Below, one piece after another: positions 7,290 through 14,510 of a DNA stretch of 22,439 nucleotides; position 1 is the first letter of the stretch, and each line of letters starts with the position of its first letter. The translations under genes were made by a program, and so were the position numbers. The notes under the pieces were generated by a model. That model ran no database searches, was not told where the DNA came from, and saw nothing but the letters and a program-made list of their open reading frames with translations. The DNA lies in NCBI GenBank assembly GCA_002371785.1, contig DFGU01000036.1:1-22439 (forward strand). Direction: 5' to 3'. The DNA is from Bacteroidales bacterium UBA3742. Its GTDB lineage: Bacteria; Bacteroidota; Bacteroidia; Bacteroidales; Paludibacteraceae.

Positions 7290-8549
7290 ATGAAGAATTT
7301 TTTACTTATATTACTCTCCGTCCTATCGTTGACGGCTGTAGCGAATGAGACAATTGCGTTATTGGAACCACGTGTAGGTGAAGGCTCTGATCCTGTAACT
7401 CCGATGGAAAAGAGCATGATCCGTGGTGAGTTGCGTAAGGCTATCGTTAAATTCCCAGGATATGATGCGATTACTCGTACTGACATTGACCAGATGATGA
7501 AGGAGCAGAATTTCCAGCGCACGGGAATGGTGAGTGAGGATCAGATTAAGAAATTGAGTGAGATGGATGCGGCTGATTATATCTGCGTATCAACCTTGAG
7601 CAAATCAAAGACAGAATTCTATCTGGAAGCCTATCTTATTCATCTGGAGAGTGGACGTATGCTCAGCCCTGCATCAAAATATGGTGAACTGAGCGATGGA
7701 AAACTGACAAATATGTTTCCGGCTTGTCAGGAGCTGGCAAGAGAGTTGCTTGGAGACAACTCTGCTGTAAAAGGTGAGCTCCATCTTCCCGAAGGAAAAT
7801 ATGTCGGAGAAATCAGGAACGGTAAACCACACGGGAAAGGAATACTTTATTATAAAGAGTCCGATGAGAAAGAGAGAACTATTTATGACGGGGAATGGCG
7901 AAACGGAATCCAGCATGGTAAGGGCATCTTGAAATGGAAAAATGGCGCAAAATATGAAGGAGATTGGGATAATGGAGAGTGGAATGGAGAGGGAACCTAT
8001 TATTTTGAAGAAGGGCACATTTATACAGGTGGTTGGAAAAATTCAGAATATTCTGGACATGGAACTTTAATTCAACCTGACGGGGGGCGATATGAGGGTG
8101 ATTTTGAGGATGGCAAAGCAAATGGTCAAGGGACTTTTTATGCTGCCAATGGTTGCATATATGTGGGAAACTGGAAGAATTGGGAAAAATCGGGACAGGG
8201 TGTGTTTACGTTTCCCAATGGCGATAGGTACGAGGGAAACTTTGAGAATGATGTGATAAATGGTTATGGTACTTTTTCCTATGCAGATGGCACTAAGCAT
8301 ATCGGTTATTGGAAAGATGGTGAACAACATGGGAAAGGCACTCTTTATAATTCGTTTGGTCGTTATGAAGGGGTGTGGGTCAATGGTCACCTTAACGGAG
8401 CGGTAACCATTTATGGAACTGATGGCTCTAAATATATTGGAAGTTTTGTGAATGATAATGCGGACGGAGAGTGGATTCGCATTAGTGCAGATGGGAAAAG
8501 GACGACGGCTATATATTCTGATGGAGATTTGATACGTGATTGGCAGTAA
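7290..8549 (+). CDS. Exported CsgG-like protein with ten MORN repeats
   Basis: A 419-residue protein with signal peptide MKNFLLILLSVLSLTAVAN. Residues ~20-160 are a CsgG/LpoB-like domain (ETIALLEPR, YDAITRTDIDQMM, FQRTGMVSEDQI, AADYICVSTL) related to the two upstream proteins. From residue ~170 to ~405 there are ten MORN-type units of ~23 residues, each of the form [KRI]Y.G.[WF].NG...G.G. Examples are KYEGDWDNGEWNGEGTYYF and RYEGDFEDGKANGQGTFYA; the last two are degenerate. MORN repeats form elongated beta sheets that bind proteins or lipids. It is the last gene of the operon and is followed by a strong terminator. No lipobox is seen, so it is probably periplasmic or outer-membrane associated. 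Function unknown. Confidence 0.75.
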   Translation: MKNFLLILLSVLSLTAVANETIALLEPRVGEGSDPVTPMEKSMIRGELRKAIVKFPGYDAITRTDIDQMMKEQNFQRTGMVSEDQIKKLSEMDAADYICVSTLSKSKTEFYLEAYLIHLESGRMLSPASKYGELSDGKLTNMFPACQELARELLGDNSAVKGELHLPEGKYVGEIRNGKPHGKGILYYKESDEKERTIYDGEWRNGIQHGKGILKWKNGAKYEGDWDNGEWNGEGTYYFEEGHIYTGGWKNSEYSGHGTLIQPDGGRYEGDFEDGKANGQGTFYAANGCIYVGNWKNWEKSGQGVFTFPNGDRYEGNFENDVINGYGTFSYADGTKHIGYWKDGEQHGKGTLYNSFGRYEGVWVNGHLNGAVTIYGTDGSKYIGSFVNDNADGEWIRISADGKRTTAIYSDGDLIRDWQ

Positions 8550-8572
8550 GTAGGGTATACCTAATAGAAGAA

Positions 8573-8606
8573 GCCGCCAACCTCAGCAACGAGGTTGGCG
8601 GTTTTT
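8573..8606 (+). terminator. Strong intrinsic terminator of the five-gene operon
   Basis: CCGCCAACCTC pairs perfectly with GAGGTTGGCGG across loop AGCAAC and is followed by five T. It lies 24 nt after the MORN gene stop. Confidence 0.9.
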
Positions 8607-9276
8607 GTTGTGGATAAGAGCGAAAAAACGGGAAAAATGTACTGAGAATTTTAAAAATTCTGAGATTTCTCACTTTTCTCATGCAAATTTTGCATGACCA
8701 AGTTGACCTTCTTGACCAACTTTAACTACCTCTGGAACAGCGAGGCGGTCTGGTATCTCCGGAATCTCTAGTCTCACGCCTGTCATTCTCGTTCGCATCC
8801 TTGAAGTCACCGATATATGACTTACGCGTCAAAATGTCCGATTCTTAAGATTTCGCTCACAAAGAAGCGAGTAAAGGTTAAGTAAGGGTTTTCTTAGGGT
8901 TTAGCCCTGTTAATCCTAGACTTTTCCCCTAACGTCACCCTAACCACACCATGACAACATTTTTAGTACACCTGTCAACCTTTCTAGGATTATAGTCAAC
9001 TTTTTTCGACATATTCACATACCTAAGTCCTGTCAATCGTTAGTTATTCGTTGGTTATTCGTTGGTTGTTCGTTGGTAATTAGCCTCACCACAGGCTCAC
9101 CACAGCCCCCTCTTTTTTCCGTGTCGCTTTGTCGCTATTATTTTGCATGAGATTAATGAGATTATTGAGACTATTGGATGTAATTTCCTGAATACCATTT
9201 GTTTATAAAGTCTCACACAAGTCTCAAAGTCTCAAAGTTCCACCGCAAAAACAGCGACATAGCGACATTCATCTGC
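8607..9276. other. Repeat-rich non-coding stretch
   Basis: About 670 bases with no convincing gene. It holds several small symmetrical elements: ATGCAAA-T-TTTGCAT near 8680-8694, AAGTTG...CAACTT near 8700-8723, TTAGGGT (8894-8900) facing ACCCTAA (8937-8943), and TAATCCTAG (8911-8919) facing CTAGGATTA (8984-8992). Three head-to-tail copies of an 11-mer close to GTTATTCGTTG lie at ~9044-9078. Short GTCAAC-type words recur. It may be decayed DNA or untranscribed spacer. Confidence 0.5.
9122..9267. repeat. Large imperfect inverted repeat
   Basis: The left arm has TGTCGCTTTGTCGCT (9122-9136), then GAGATT, GAGATT, GAGACT (9149-9172). The right arm has three AGTCTC words (9209-9233), then AGCGACATAGCGACA (9253-9267). 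The arms are complementary in the same nested order with a ~36-nt centre. It would form a long hairpin just upstream of the tnaA promoter. No transposase is seen; it could be a MITE-like remnant or a regulatory structure. Confidence 0.5.
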
Positions 9277-9326
9277 AAAAAAATCTCGCGTACGCTTGCA
9301 TATGTGCGATTTTTTTTGTACCTTTG
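9277..9326 (+). promoter_or_regulatory. Promoter of tnaA
   Basis: TTG at 9296-9298, a 20-bp spacer, and TACCTTTG at 9319-9326 match the Bacteroidetes promoter pattern, 28 nt before the tnaA ATG. The promoter sits inside an imperfect hairpin: seven A then TCGC on the left (9277-9289), GCGA then eight T on the right (9306-9317). Confidence 0.75.
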
Positions 9327-9353
9327 CAGCACAAATCAAAATCTGATACCGAT

Positions 9354-10727
9354 ATGGAACTTCCGTTTGCTGAATCGTGGAAGATCAAGATGGTGGAACC
9401 CATCCGCAAATCTTCTCGTCAAGAACGCGAACAATGGCTTCGCGAGGCGAAAAACAACGTGTTCATGCTCCGCTCCGAGCAAGTGTATATCGACCTGCTG
9501 ACCGACTCCGGTACAGGCGCCATGTCCGATCGCCAATGGGCCGCACTCATGATGGGCGACGAGAGCTACTCGGGTGCCCGCTCGTTCTTCGAATTCAAGA
9601 ATGTAGTGACCCGGTTGACCGGCTTCGAATACGTCATCCCGACTCACCAGGGTAGGGCCGCCGAGAATGTGCTGTTCTCCTACCTGGTAAAGCCCGGACA
9701 GGTCATCCCCGGCAATGCACATTTCGACACCACCAAGGGACATATAGAGGCCCGCAAAGCCACGGCGATAGACGTCACCTGCGACGAGGCCAAGGATACC
9801 CAACTGGAAGCCCCCTTCAAGGGCAACGTATCGCTGGAGAAGCTGGAAAAAGTGCTGCGTGAGAACGAGGGCAACGTGCCATTCATGGTGCTGACCGTGA
9901 CGAACAACACCGTAGGCGGACAGCCCGTATCAATGGCTAATATCAAGGCGACGTGCGAACTGTGCCACCGCTACGGCGTAGCCGTAAACATGGACTCGGC
10001 ACGCTTTGCGGAGAATGCATACTTCATCAAGACCCGCGAACCAGGCTACGAGGATAAGACCATCAAGGAGATCGCCCGCGAGATGTTCAGCTACGTGGAC
10101 TCGATGACTATGTCGGCCAAGAAGGACGGACTGGTGAATATGGGCGGTTTCATCGCCACCAACCGCGCGGAGTGGTACGAGGGATGCAAGCAGTTCTGCA
10201 TACCGTTTGAGGGCTTCCTCACGTACGGAGGCATGAACGGCCGCGACATGGCCGCGCTGGCTGTGGGACTGATGGAGAATACCGAATACGACATGCTCGA
10301 CACCCGCATCCGTCAGGTGCAGTACCTGGCCAAGAAACTGGATGAATACGGCATACCGTACCAGCGTCCCGCCGGGGGACATGCTATCTTCGTAGATGCC
10401 GACAAGGTGCTGAGTCAGATACCCAAAGAGGAATTTCCCGCGCAGACGCTGACCTGCGAACTCTACCTGGAGGCCGGTATCCGTGCCTGCGAGATAGGCT
10501 ATATACTGGCCGATCGCGACCCCGTGACGCGTGAGAACCGCTTCGGCGGACTGGACTTCGTACGCCTCTGTATACCAAGACGCGTCTATACCAACAACCA
10601 TATGGACGTCATCGCCGCGGCACTCAAGAACGTCTATGACCGCCGCCACGAGATCAAGCACGGACTGCGTATCACGAAGGAGGCACCGCTAATGCGGCAC
10701 TTTACCGTAGAACTGGAGCGGCTATAA
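9354..10727 (+). CDS. tnaA: Tryptophanase (tryptophan indole-lyase)
   Basis: A 457-residue PLP enzyme that splits L-tryptophan into indole, pyruvate and ammonia in the cytoplasm. The ATG at 9354 gives MELPFAESWKIKMVEPIRKS, the usual Bacteroides N-terminus; the frame extends upstream only through a TTG inside the promoter. Family motifs include DLLTDSGTGAMSD, GDESYSG, PTHQGRAAENV, GGQPVS, MDSARFAENAYFI and MSAKKD (~252-258, PLP lysine probably K257). Near residue 385 the sequence reads RACEIG. Tyrosine phenol-lyase, the close paralogue, has an arginine at the corresponding ERG position, so the isoleucine favours tryptophanase. Length matches the family. No tnaC-like leader and no tryptophan permease gene is adjacent; it has its own promoter and seems to be a single-gene unit. 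The gene is distinctly more G+C-rich than the preceding operon. Confidence 0.95.
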   Translation: MELPFAESWKIKMVEPIRKSSRQEREQWLREAKNNVFMLRSEQVYIDLLTDSGTGAMSDRQWAALMMGDESYSGARSFFEFKNVVTRLTGFEYVIPTHQGRAAENVLFSYLVKPGQVIPGNAHFDTTKGHIEARKATAIDVTCDEAKDTQLEAPFKGNVSLEKLEKVLRENEGNVPFMVLTVTNNTVGGQPVSMANIKATCELCHRYGVAVNMDSARFAENAYFIKTREPGYEDKTIKEIAREMFSYVDSMTMSAKKDGLVNMGGFIATNRAEWYEGCKQFCIPFEGFLTYGGMNGRDMAALAVGLMENTEYDMLDTRIRQVQYLAKKLDEYGIPYQRPAGGHAIFVDADKVLSQIPKEEFPAQTLTCELYLEAGIRACEIGYILADRDPVTRENRFGGLDFVRLCIPRRVYTNNHMDVIAAALKNVYDRRHEIKHGLRITKEAPLMRHFTVELERL

Positions 10728-10731
10728 ATCA

Positions 10732-10900
10732 GACCGCTCGCTTCGCTCGCTAAAAGAATAAAGACCGCTCGCTGCGCTCACTAAAAGAAAAAAGCCTAAT
10801 ATGTATAGCTGCTATAGTGAATCAGTCTTTTAGCCGAAGGCGGTCTTTTAGCAAAGCGGTCTTTTAGTGAAACGGTCTTTTAGGCTCTAAAAGAGCCGGT
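10732..10900. repeat. Palindromic array of CTAAAAGA/TCTTTTAG repeats
   Basis: Two direct units with a 31-nt period (from 10732 and 10763) read GACCGCTCGCT-T/G-CGCTC-G/A-CTAAAAGAA. After a small centre carrying the palindrome TATAGC-T-GCTATA (10804-10816), four units in the opposite sense follow, with GTCTTTTAG starting at 10825, 10843, 10859 and 10875. The last runs into a GGCTC-TAAAA-GAGCC hairpin (10883-10897). The whole could fold into several alternative stems. It begins 4 nt after the tnaA stop, so it forms the 3' end of that transcript. REP-like element; function unknown. Confidence 0.65.
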
Positions 10901-10904
10901 CTGC

Positions 10905-10955
10905 AAAAAAAAATCGACATTTCCTTGCGGGTGTCGATTTTTTTTTGTACCTTTG
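10905..10955 (+). promoter_or_regulatory. Combined terminator hairpin and promoter before the acyl-CoA synthetase gene
   Basis: A perfect 15-bp inverted repeat has arms of nine A plus TCGACA (10905-10919) and TGTCGA plus nine T (10932-10946), with a 12-nt loop. As RNA it is an intrinsic terminator for tnaA. As DNA it carries TTG in the loop (10925-10927), a 20-bp spacer and TACCTTTG (10948-10955), the promoter of the next gene. The ATG follows 23 nt later. Confidence 0.75.
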
Positions 10956-10978
10956 CGCCCGATTTTGGAAAAATAGAA

Positions 10979-12616
10979 ATGGAAAAGCATTATTTAGAAT
11001 ATCTGAACAGTGTCATGAAGCGTCAGTGGGACGACGAAGCGCTATCGGACTACGGCGAAGCAAAGGCCTATACCTTTGGTGGTCTGGCCCAGGAAATGCT
11101 GCGCCTGCATGAGCTCTTTAAGTTGCTCGGCATCAAGAAGGGCGACAAGATTGCCCTGGCCGGTCGCAACTGCGCCAACTGGGCTGTGGCCTACTTGGCT
11201 ATCGCCTCGTACGAAGCCGTGGTGGTCAGCATCCTGCAGGACTTCAAGGCCGAGGATATCAGCCACCTGTTGGCCCACTCGGACTCCAAGCTGCTCTTCG
11301 TAGGTCCGTACGTATGGCACGAACTACAGCATCAGCCTCTGGCCGATGTAGAGGCAGCTATCTCGCTCGTGGATTTCAGTCCGCTCAAGGTGGCCGAGGG
11401 CGTAGCTTTCCCCACGAAACAGGAACTGGACGAGGCCTACAGCAAGCATTATTCCCAAGGCATCGAGCCCGAGGATATCCACTTCACGGCCGATGCGGAC
11501 GCGATGTGCCTGATCAACTACACATCGGGTTCGACAGGTAGCCCCAAGGGCGTGATGCTGAACGGACGCAGCCTGAGCAACAACGTAGAGGTGGGTCATC
11601 AGATCCTGCCGGTAGAACCCGGACAGCGACTGGTATCCATGCTCCCGCTGGCCCATATGTTCGGCCAGGTGTGCGAATTCCTATATCCGCTGACATGCGG
11701 AACGCATATCTACTTCCTCACGAAGAGTCCGACGCCGTCGATCCTGCTGAAAGCGATGCAGGAGGTGCAGCCCTACCTGGTAGTGACCGTACCGCTCGTG
11801 ATCGAGAAGATCCACAAGAAATCGCTGGACCCGATGCTCTCGAAGAAAGTGATCCGTGCGTTCTGGTACACGCCTATCATCGGTCGGATCATCCGTGCCC
11901 GCGTGAAGAGCGCCCTGAAGAATGCCTTCGGTGGCAAGTTGCGCTACTTCATATGCGGCGGTGCGGCGATGAATCCGATTGTGGAGAAGTGTCTAATGGA
12001 TATCCATTTCCCGCTCTCTATCGGCTACGGCATGACGGAGTGCGGACCGCTGATCGGCGGCAACCCGCCTAAGTACTTCAAGGCACGTTCGGGCGGTGTA
12101 CCCGTGAAGAATATGGAGGTCAAGATCGACAACCCGAACAACTCCGGCGTGGGCGAGATACTCGTACGTGGCGAGAACGTCATGATGGGATACTATAAGA
12201 ACGAGGAAGCTACCAAGGCCGTCTTCACCGAGGACGGATGGATGCGTACGGGCGACCTGGGATGTCTGGACAAACGCCAGAATATCTTCATCAAGGGTAG
12301 GAACAAGACCATGATCCTCGGCGCCAGCGGACAGAATATCTACCCTGAGGAGATCGAGGACAAACTGAACAACCAGACCGGAGTAGGGGAGTCGCTCGTG
12401 GTAGAACGCGAGGGAAAACTGGTGGCACTCGTCTTCCCCGACGAGACATTGGCTAAGCGCATGAGCCTGGAGGAACTGCAGAAGCAGATGCGCGAGAACC
12501 TGCAACGTCTGAACAAGCTCATACCGGGCTACTCGCAGGTATCGGACATCGAGATCAAGCAAGAGCCCTTTGAGAAGACGCCGAAGAAGTCGATTAAGAG
12601 GTTCCTTTATAAGTAA
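10979..12616 (+). CDS. Long-chain fatty acid-CoA ligase-like AMP-forming synthetase
   Basis: A 545-residue adenylate-forming enzyme, starting at the ATG at 10979 (MEKHYLEYLNSV) just behind its promoter. Motifs in order are the P-loop YTSGSTGSPKGVM, the substrate-binding YGMTECGP, DGWMRTGDLG, KGRNKTMILGASGQNIYPEEIED, and the C-terminal catalytic lysine region EKTPKKSIKRFLYK. The type is that of long-chain acyl-CoA synthetases (FadD/FAA1-like): it activates a fatty or other carboxylic acid with ATP to an acyl-AMP, then to the CoA thioester. Substrate cannot be read from sequence. The mnmA start lies only 12 nt downstream, so the two are co-transcribed although functionally unrelated. Confidence 0.85.
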   Translation: MEKHYLEYLNSVMKRQWDDEALSDYGEAKAYTFGGLAQEMLRLHELFKLLGIKKGDKIALAGRNCANWAVAYLAIASYEAVVVSILQDFKAEDISHLLAHSDSKLLFVGPYVWHELQHQPLADVEAAISLVDFSPLKVAEGVAFPTKQELDEAYSKHYSQGIEPEDIHFTADADAMCLINYTSGSTGSPKGVMLNGRSLSNNVEVGHQILPVEPGQRLVSMLPLAHMFGQVCEFLYPLTCGTHIYFLTKSPTPSILLKAMQEVQPYLVVTVPLVIEKIHKKSLDPMLSKKVIRAFWYTPIIGRIIRARVKSALKNAFGGKLRYFICGGAAMNPIVEKCLMDIHFPLSIGYGMTECGPLIGGNPPKYFKARSGGVPVKNMEVKIDNPNNSGVGEILVRGENVMMGYYKNEEATKAVFTEDGWMRTGDLGCLDKRQNIFIKGRNKTMILGASGQNIYPEEIEDKLNNQTGVGESLVVEREGKLVALVFPDETLAKRMSLEELQKQMRENLQRLNKLIPGYSQVSDIEIKQEPFEKTPKKSIKRFLYK

Positions 12617-12628
12617 AGGAGTGAAGGA

Positions 12629-13699
12629 GTGAAGAAGAAGGTGCTCATAGCGATGTCGGGCGGTATTGATTCGACGGTTTCGGCGCTACTGCTACGCGAA
12701 CGGGGGTACGACCTGGTAGGTTGTACCTTTCGCACGTTTGATAGCATCCGTGAGTCGTGCCTGGCCAAGGAGAAAGGGTGCTGCTCGATAGAGAGCATCA
12801 TGGAGGCCAAGCACAAAGCCGAGCAGATGGGCTTTGAGCATCATATCGTGGACTATCGCGATACCTTCCGCCGGCAGGTGATTCAGAACTTCGTCGAGGA
12901 GTACAACCGCGGCCGGACACCGAATCCATGCGTGCTCTGCAACGCCTATATCAAGTGGGGCGAACTGCTGCGCATGGCTGATGAGATGGGTTGCGACTAT
13001 ATCGCTACCGGCCATTATGCCCGCACCCGGGAGCATGACGGCCATATGTACCTGGCTACGGCGGCCGATACGCATAAGGACCAGACTTACTTCCTCTGGC
13101 GGCTGACGGAGCAGAACCTGCGTCGCACCATCTTCCCCCTGGGCGACCTCACAAAAGACCAGGTACGGCAGATAGCCCGCGACCACGGCTATGAGACGCT
13201 CGCCAAGAAGCGGGAGAGTCAGGAGATATGCTTCGTGCCGGATAACGACTACCGCCGCTTCCTCCGCGACGAGGGCGTAGAGACCCATCCGGGCGAATAC
13301 ATCGACCGTGAGGGCCACGTGCTGGGACGCCATGAGGGCTTTCAGCACTATACGATCGGTCAGCGCAAGGGCCTGGGTATCGCGCTAGGTAGTCCGCGCT
13401 TCGTGACGCATATCGACGCCGAGCAGAACCTCGTCATGCTGGGCGAACGCGACGACCTGCTGGCGACGGAGGCTACGGCCACCGACCTGATGCTGATCGA
13501 CCCGGAGGCCTTGCGGGCAAATCCCGTAGTGGAAGCTCGCGTACGCTACCGCTCGCCAGCCGTGAAAGCCCGCGTAGCGATAGAGGACGACCGCATCCGG
13601 CTACGCTTTGAGCAGTCCGTTTGGGGCATCACGCCCGGACAGTCGCTCGTGCTATACCAGGACGGACGGGTAGTCGGGGGAGGACTTTTGGAGAATTAA
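12629..13699 (+). CDS. mnmA: tRNA-specific 2-thiouridylase MnmA
   Basis: A 356-residue PP-loop enzyme that inserts sulfur at C2 of U34 in tRNAs for Lys, Glu and Gln. It starts at GTG 12629, giving MKKKVLIAMSGGIDST with the ATP-binding SGGxDS motif at residues 10-15. An AAGGAG sits 7 nt upstream, and no in-frame ATG lies before the motif. The catalytic cysteines are visible: C101 in TPNPCVLCNAYIKWG and C201 in ESQEICFV. Further motifs are CDYIATGHYAR, KDQTYFLW and TIGQRKGLG. A cysteine-containing segment after the PP-loop (RESCLAKEKGCC, ~41-52) resembles the MnmA form seen in Bacteroidetes. Length is typical. Confidence 0.93.
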   Translation: MKKKVLIAMSGGIDSTVSALLLRERGYDLVGCTFRTFDSIRESCLAKEKGCCSIESIMEAKHKAEQMGFEHHIVDYRDTFRRQVIQNFVEEYNRGRTPNPCVLCNAYIKWGELLRMADEMGCDYIATGHYARTREHDGHMYLATAADTHKDQTYFLWRLTEQNLRRTIFPLGDLTKDQVRQIARDHGYETLAKKRESQEICFVPDNDYRRFLRDEGVETHPGEYIDREGHVLGRHEGFQHYTIGQRKGLGIALGSPRFVTHIDAEQNLVMLGERDDLLATEATATDLMLIDPEALRANPVVEARVRYRSPAVKARVAIEDDRIRLRFEQSVWGITPGQSLVLYQDGRVVGGGLLEN

Positions 13700-13757
13700 G
13701 AATTAAGAATTATGAATTTGGCTGATAGCTGATGGCAGAAGGCTGAATGCTTTTAAG

Positions 13758-14510
13758 ATGAAACGTATAAGTATTGTATTAGTTTGTTTGCTGGCGGCCG
13801 GGATGGTGACTGCCAGAGATGTAAGGTATGCCTTTCTGGGTGATAGCAACACCTGGAATGGTGGGGTGGACTGTTCGTGCCAGGAGAGCTGGTGCTACTG
13901 GTTCATGCAACAGATGCAACCCGCCACGTGCTACAATCTTGCCCGTTCGGGCGCCACATGGACTAACACGGCGCAGACGCTGCGTGCGCCGCACGATAGT
14001 ACGGCTGTGCTGAGTGAGCAAAACGTGGTATTCAACCAAGTGGTACGTCTGCTGCAACGCGTGCAACTGCACCTGCAGGACGCGCCGGACGTGATCCTGA
14101 TCATGGCCGGCACCAACGATGCATGGTTCGAACAGAAGCGTCCCGGCATATGGGACATGACGGTAGAAGAGGCCTTTGCCGTGGATAGCAAGGTGCTGCT
14201 GCGCAAGGAGCCCGGTGAGGTGACCTCGCTGGCCCTCTCGGTTCGCTACAGCGTAGAGACGCTGCAACGGGCCTTCCCAATGGCCGATATCGTGCTGCTG
14301 ACCCCCATGCCCACCACCAAGGCATCGGCGGAGAAGATTGCCCGTGTGGGCGAGATACTGGACGGATGCGGACTGGCGGCCGGCGTGCCGGTGATCCATC
14401 TGGAGAACGAACAAATAGAAACAAAAGATGGCACCCACACCAATCCCGCAGGTGCCAAGAAACTGGGACTAAAAATAGCTTCAATTATAACACGTTATGG
14501 TATTCGCTGA
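13758..14510 (+). CDS. Exported SGNH/GDSL hydrolase-like protein
   Basis: A 250-residue protein with a signal peptide (MKRISIVLVCLLAAGMVTA). SGNH blocks are clear: GDSNT with nucleophile S30, GTND at 118-121 (oxyanion-hole Asn), and DGTHTNP with D224 and H227 completing the triad. It is probably a periplasmic esterase or acetyltransferase acting on a glycan. It comes first in a group with an MBOAT acyltransferase (14-nt overlap with the next gene) and a DHHW protein, so a role in adding or trimming acyl groups on an exported polysaccharide is likely. The 58-nt gap after mnmA holds AATTAAG-type short repeats and no recognisable promoter. Confidence 0.8.
   Translation: MKRISIVLVCLLAAGMVTARDVRYAFLGDSNTWNGGVDCSCQESWCYWFMQQMQPATCYNLARSGATWTNTAQTLRAPHDSTAVLSEQNVVFNQVVRLLQRVQLHLQDAPDVILIMAGTNDAWFEQKRPGIWDMTVEEAFAVDSKVLLRKEPGEVTSLALSVRYSVETLQRAFPMADIVLLTPMPTTKASAEKIARVGEILDGCGLAAGVPVIHLENEQIETKDGTHTNPAGAKKLGLKIASIITRYGIR

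Noticed and set aside
9122..9267. Possible insertion sequence
   Set aside because: Inverted arms exist but there is no transposase between or beside them and no clear target duplication.
9199..9501. 100-codon open frame upstream of and overlapping tnaA
   Set aside because: It crosses the inverted repeat and the tnaA promoter, then runs out of frame in tnaA.
9930..10661. 243-codon minus-strand open frame inside tnaA
   Set aside because: Antisense shadow of a G+C-rich, strongly conserved gene; no motif, and tnaA is unambiguous.
10925..10978. Upstream extension of the acyl-CoA synthetase frame from a TTG
   Set aside because: The extension would be translated from promoter DNA ahead of the predicted start site; the ATG at 10979 is the sensible start.
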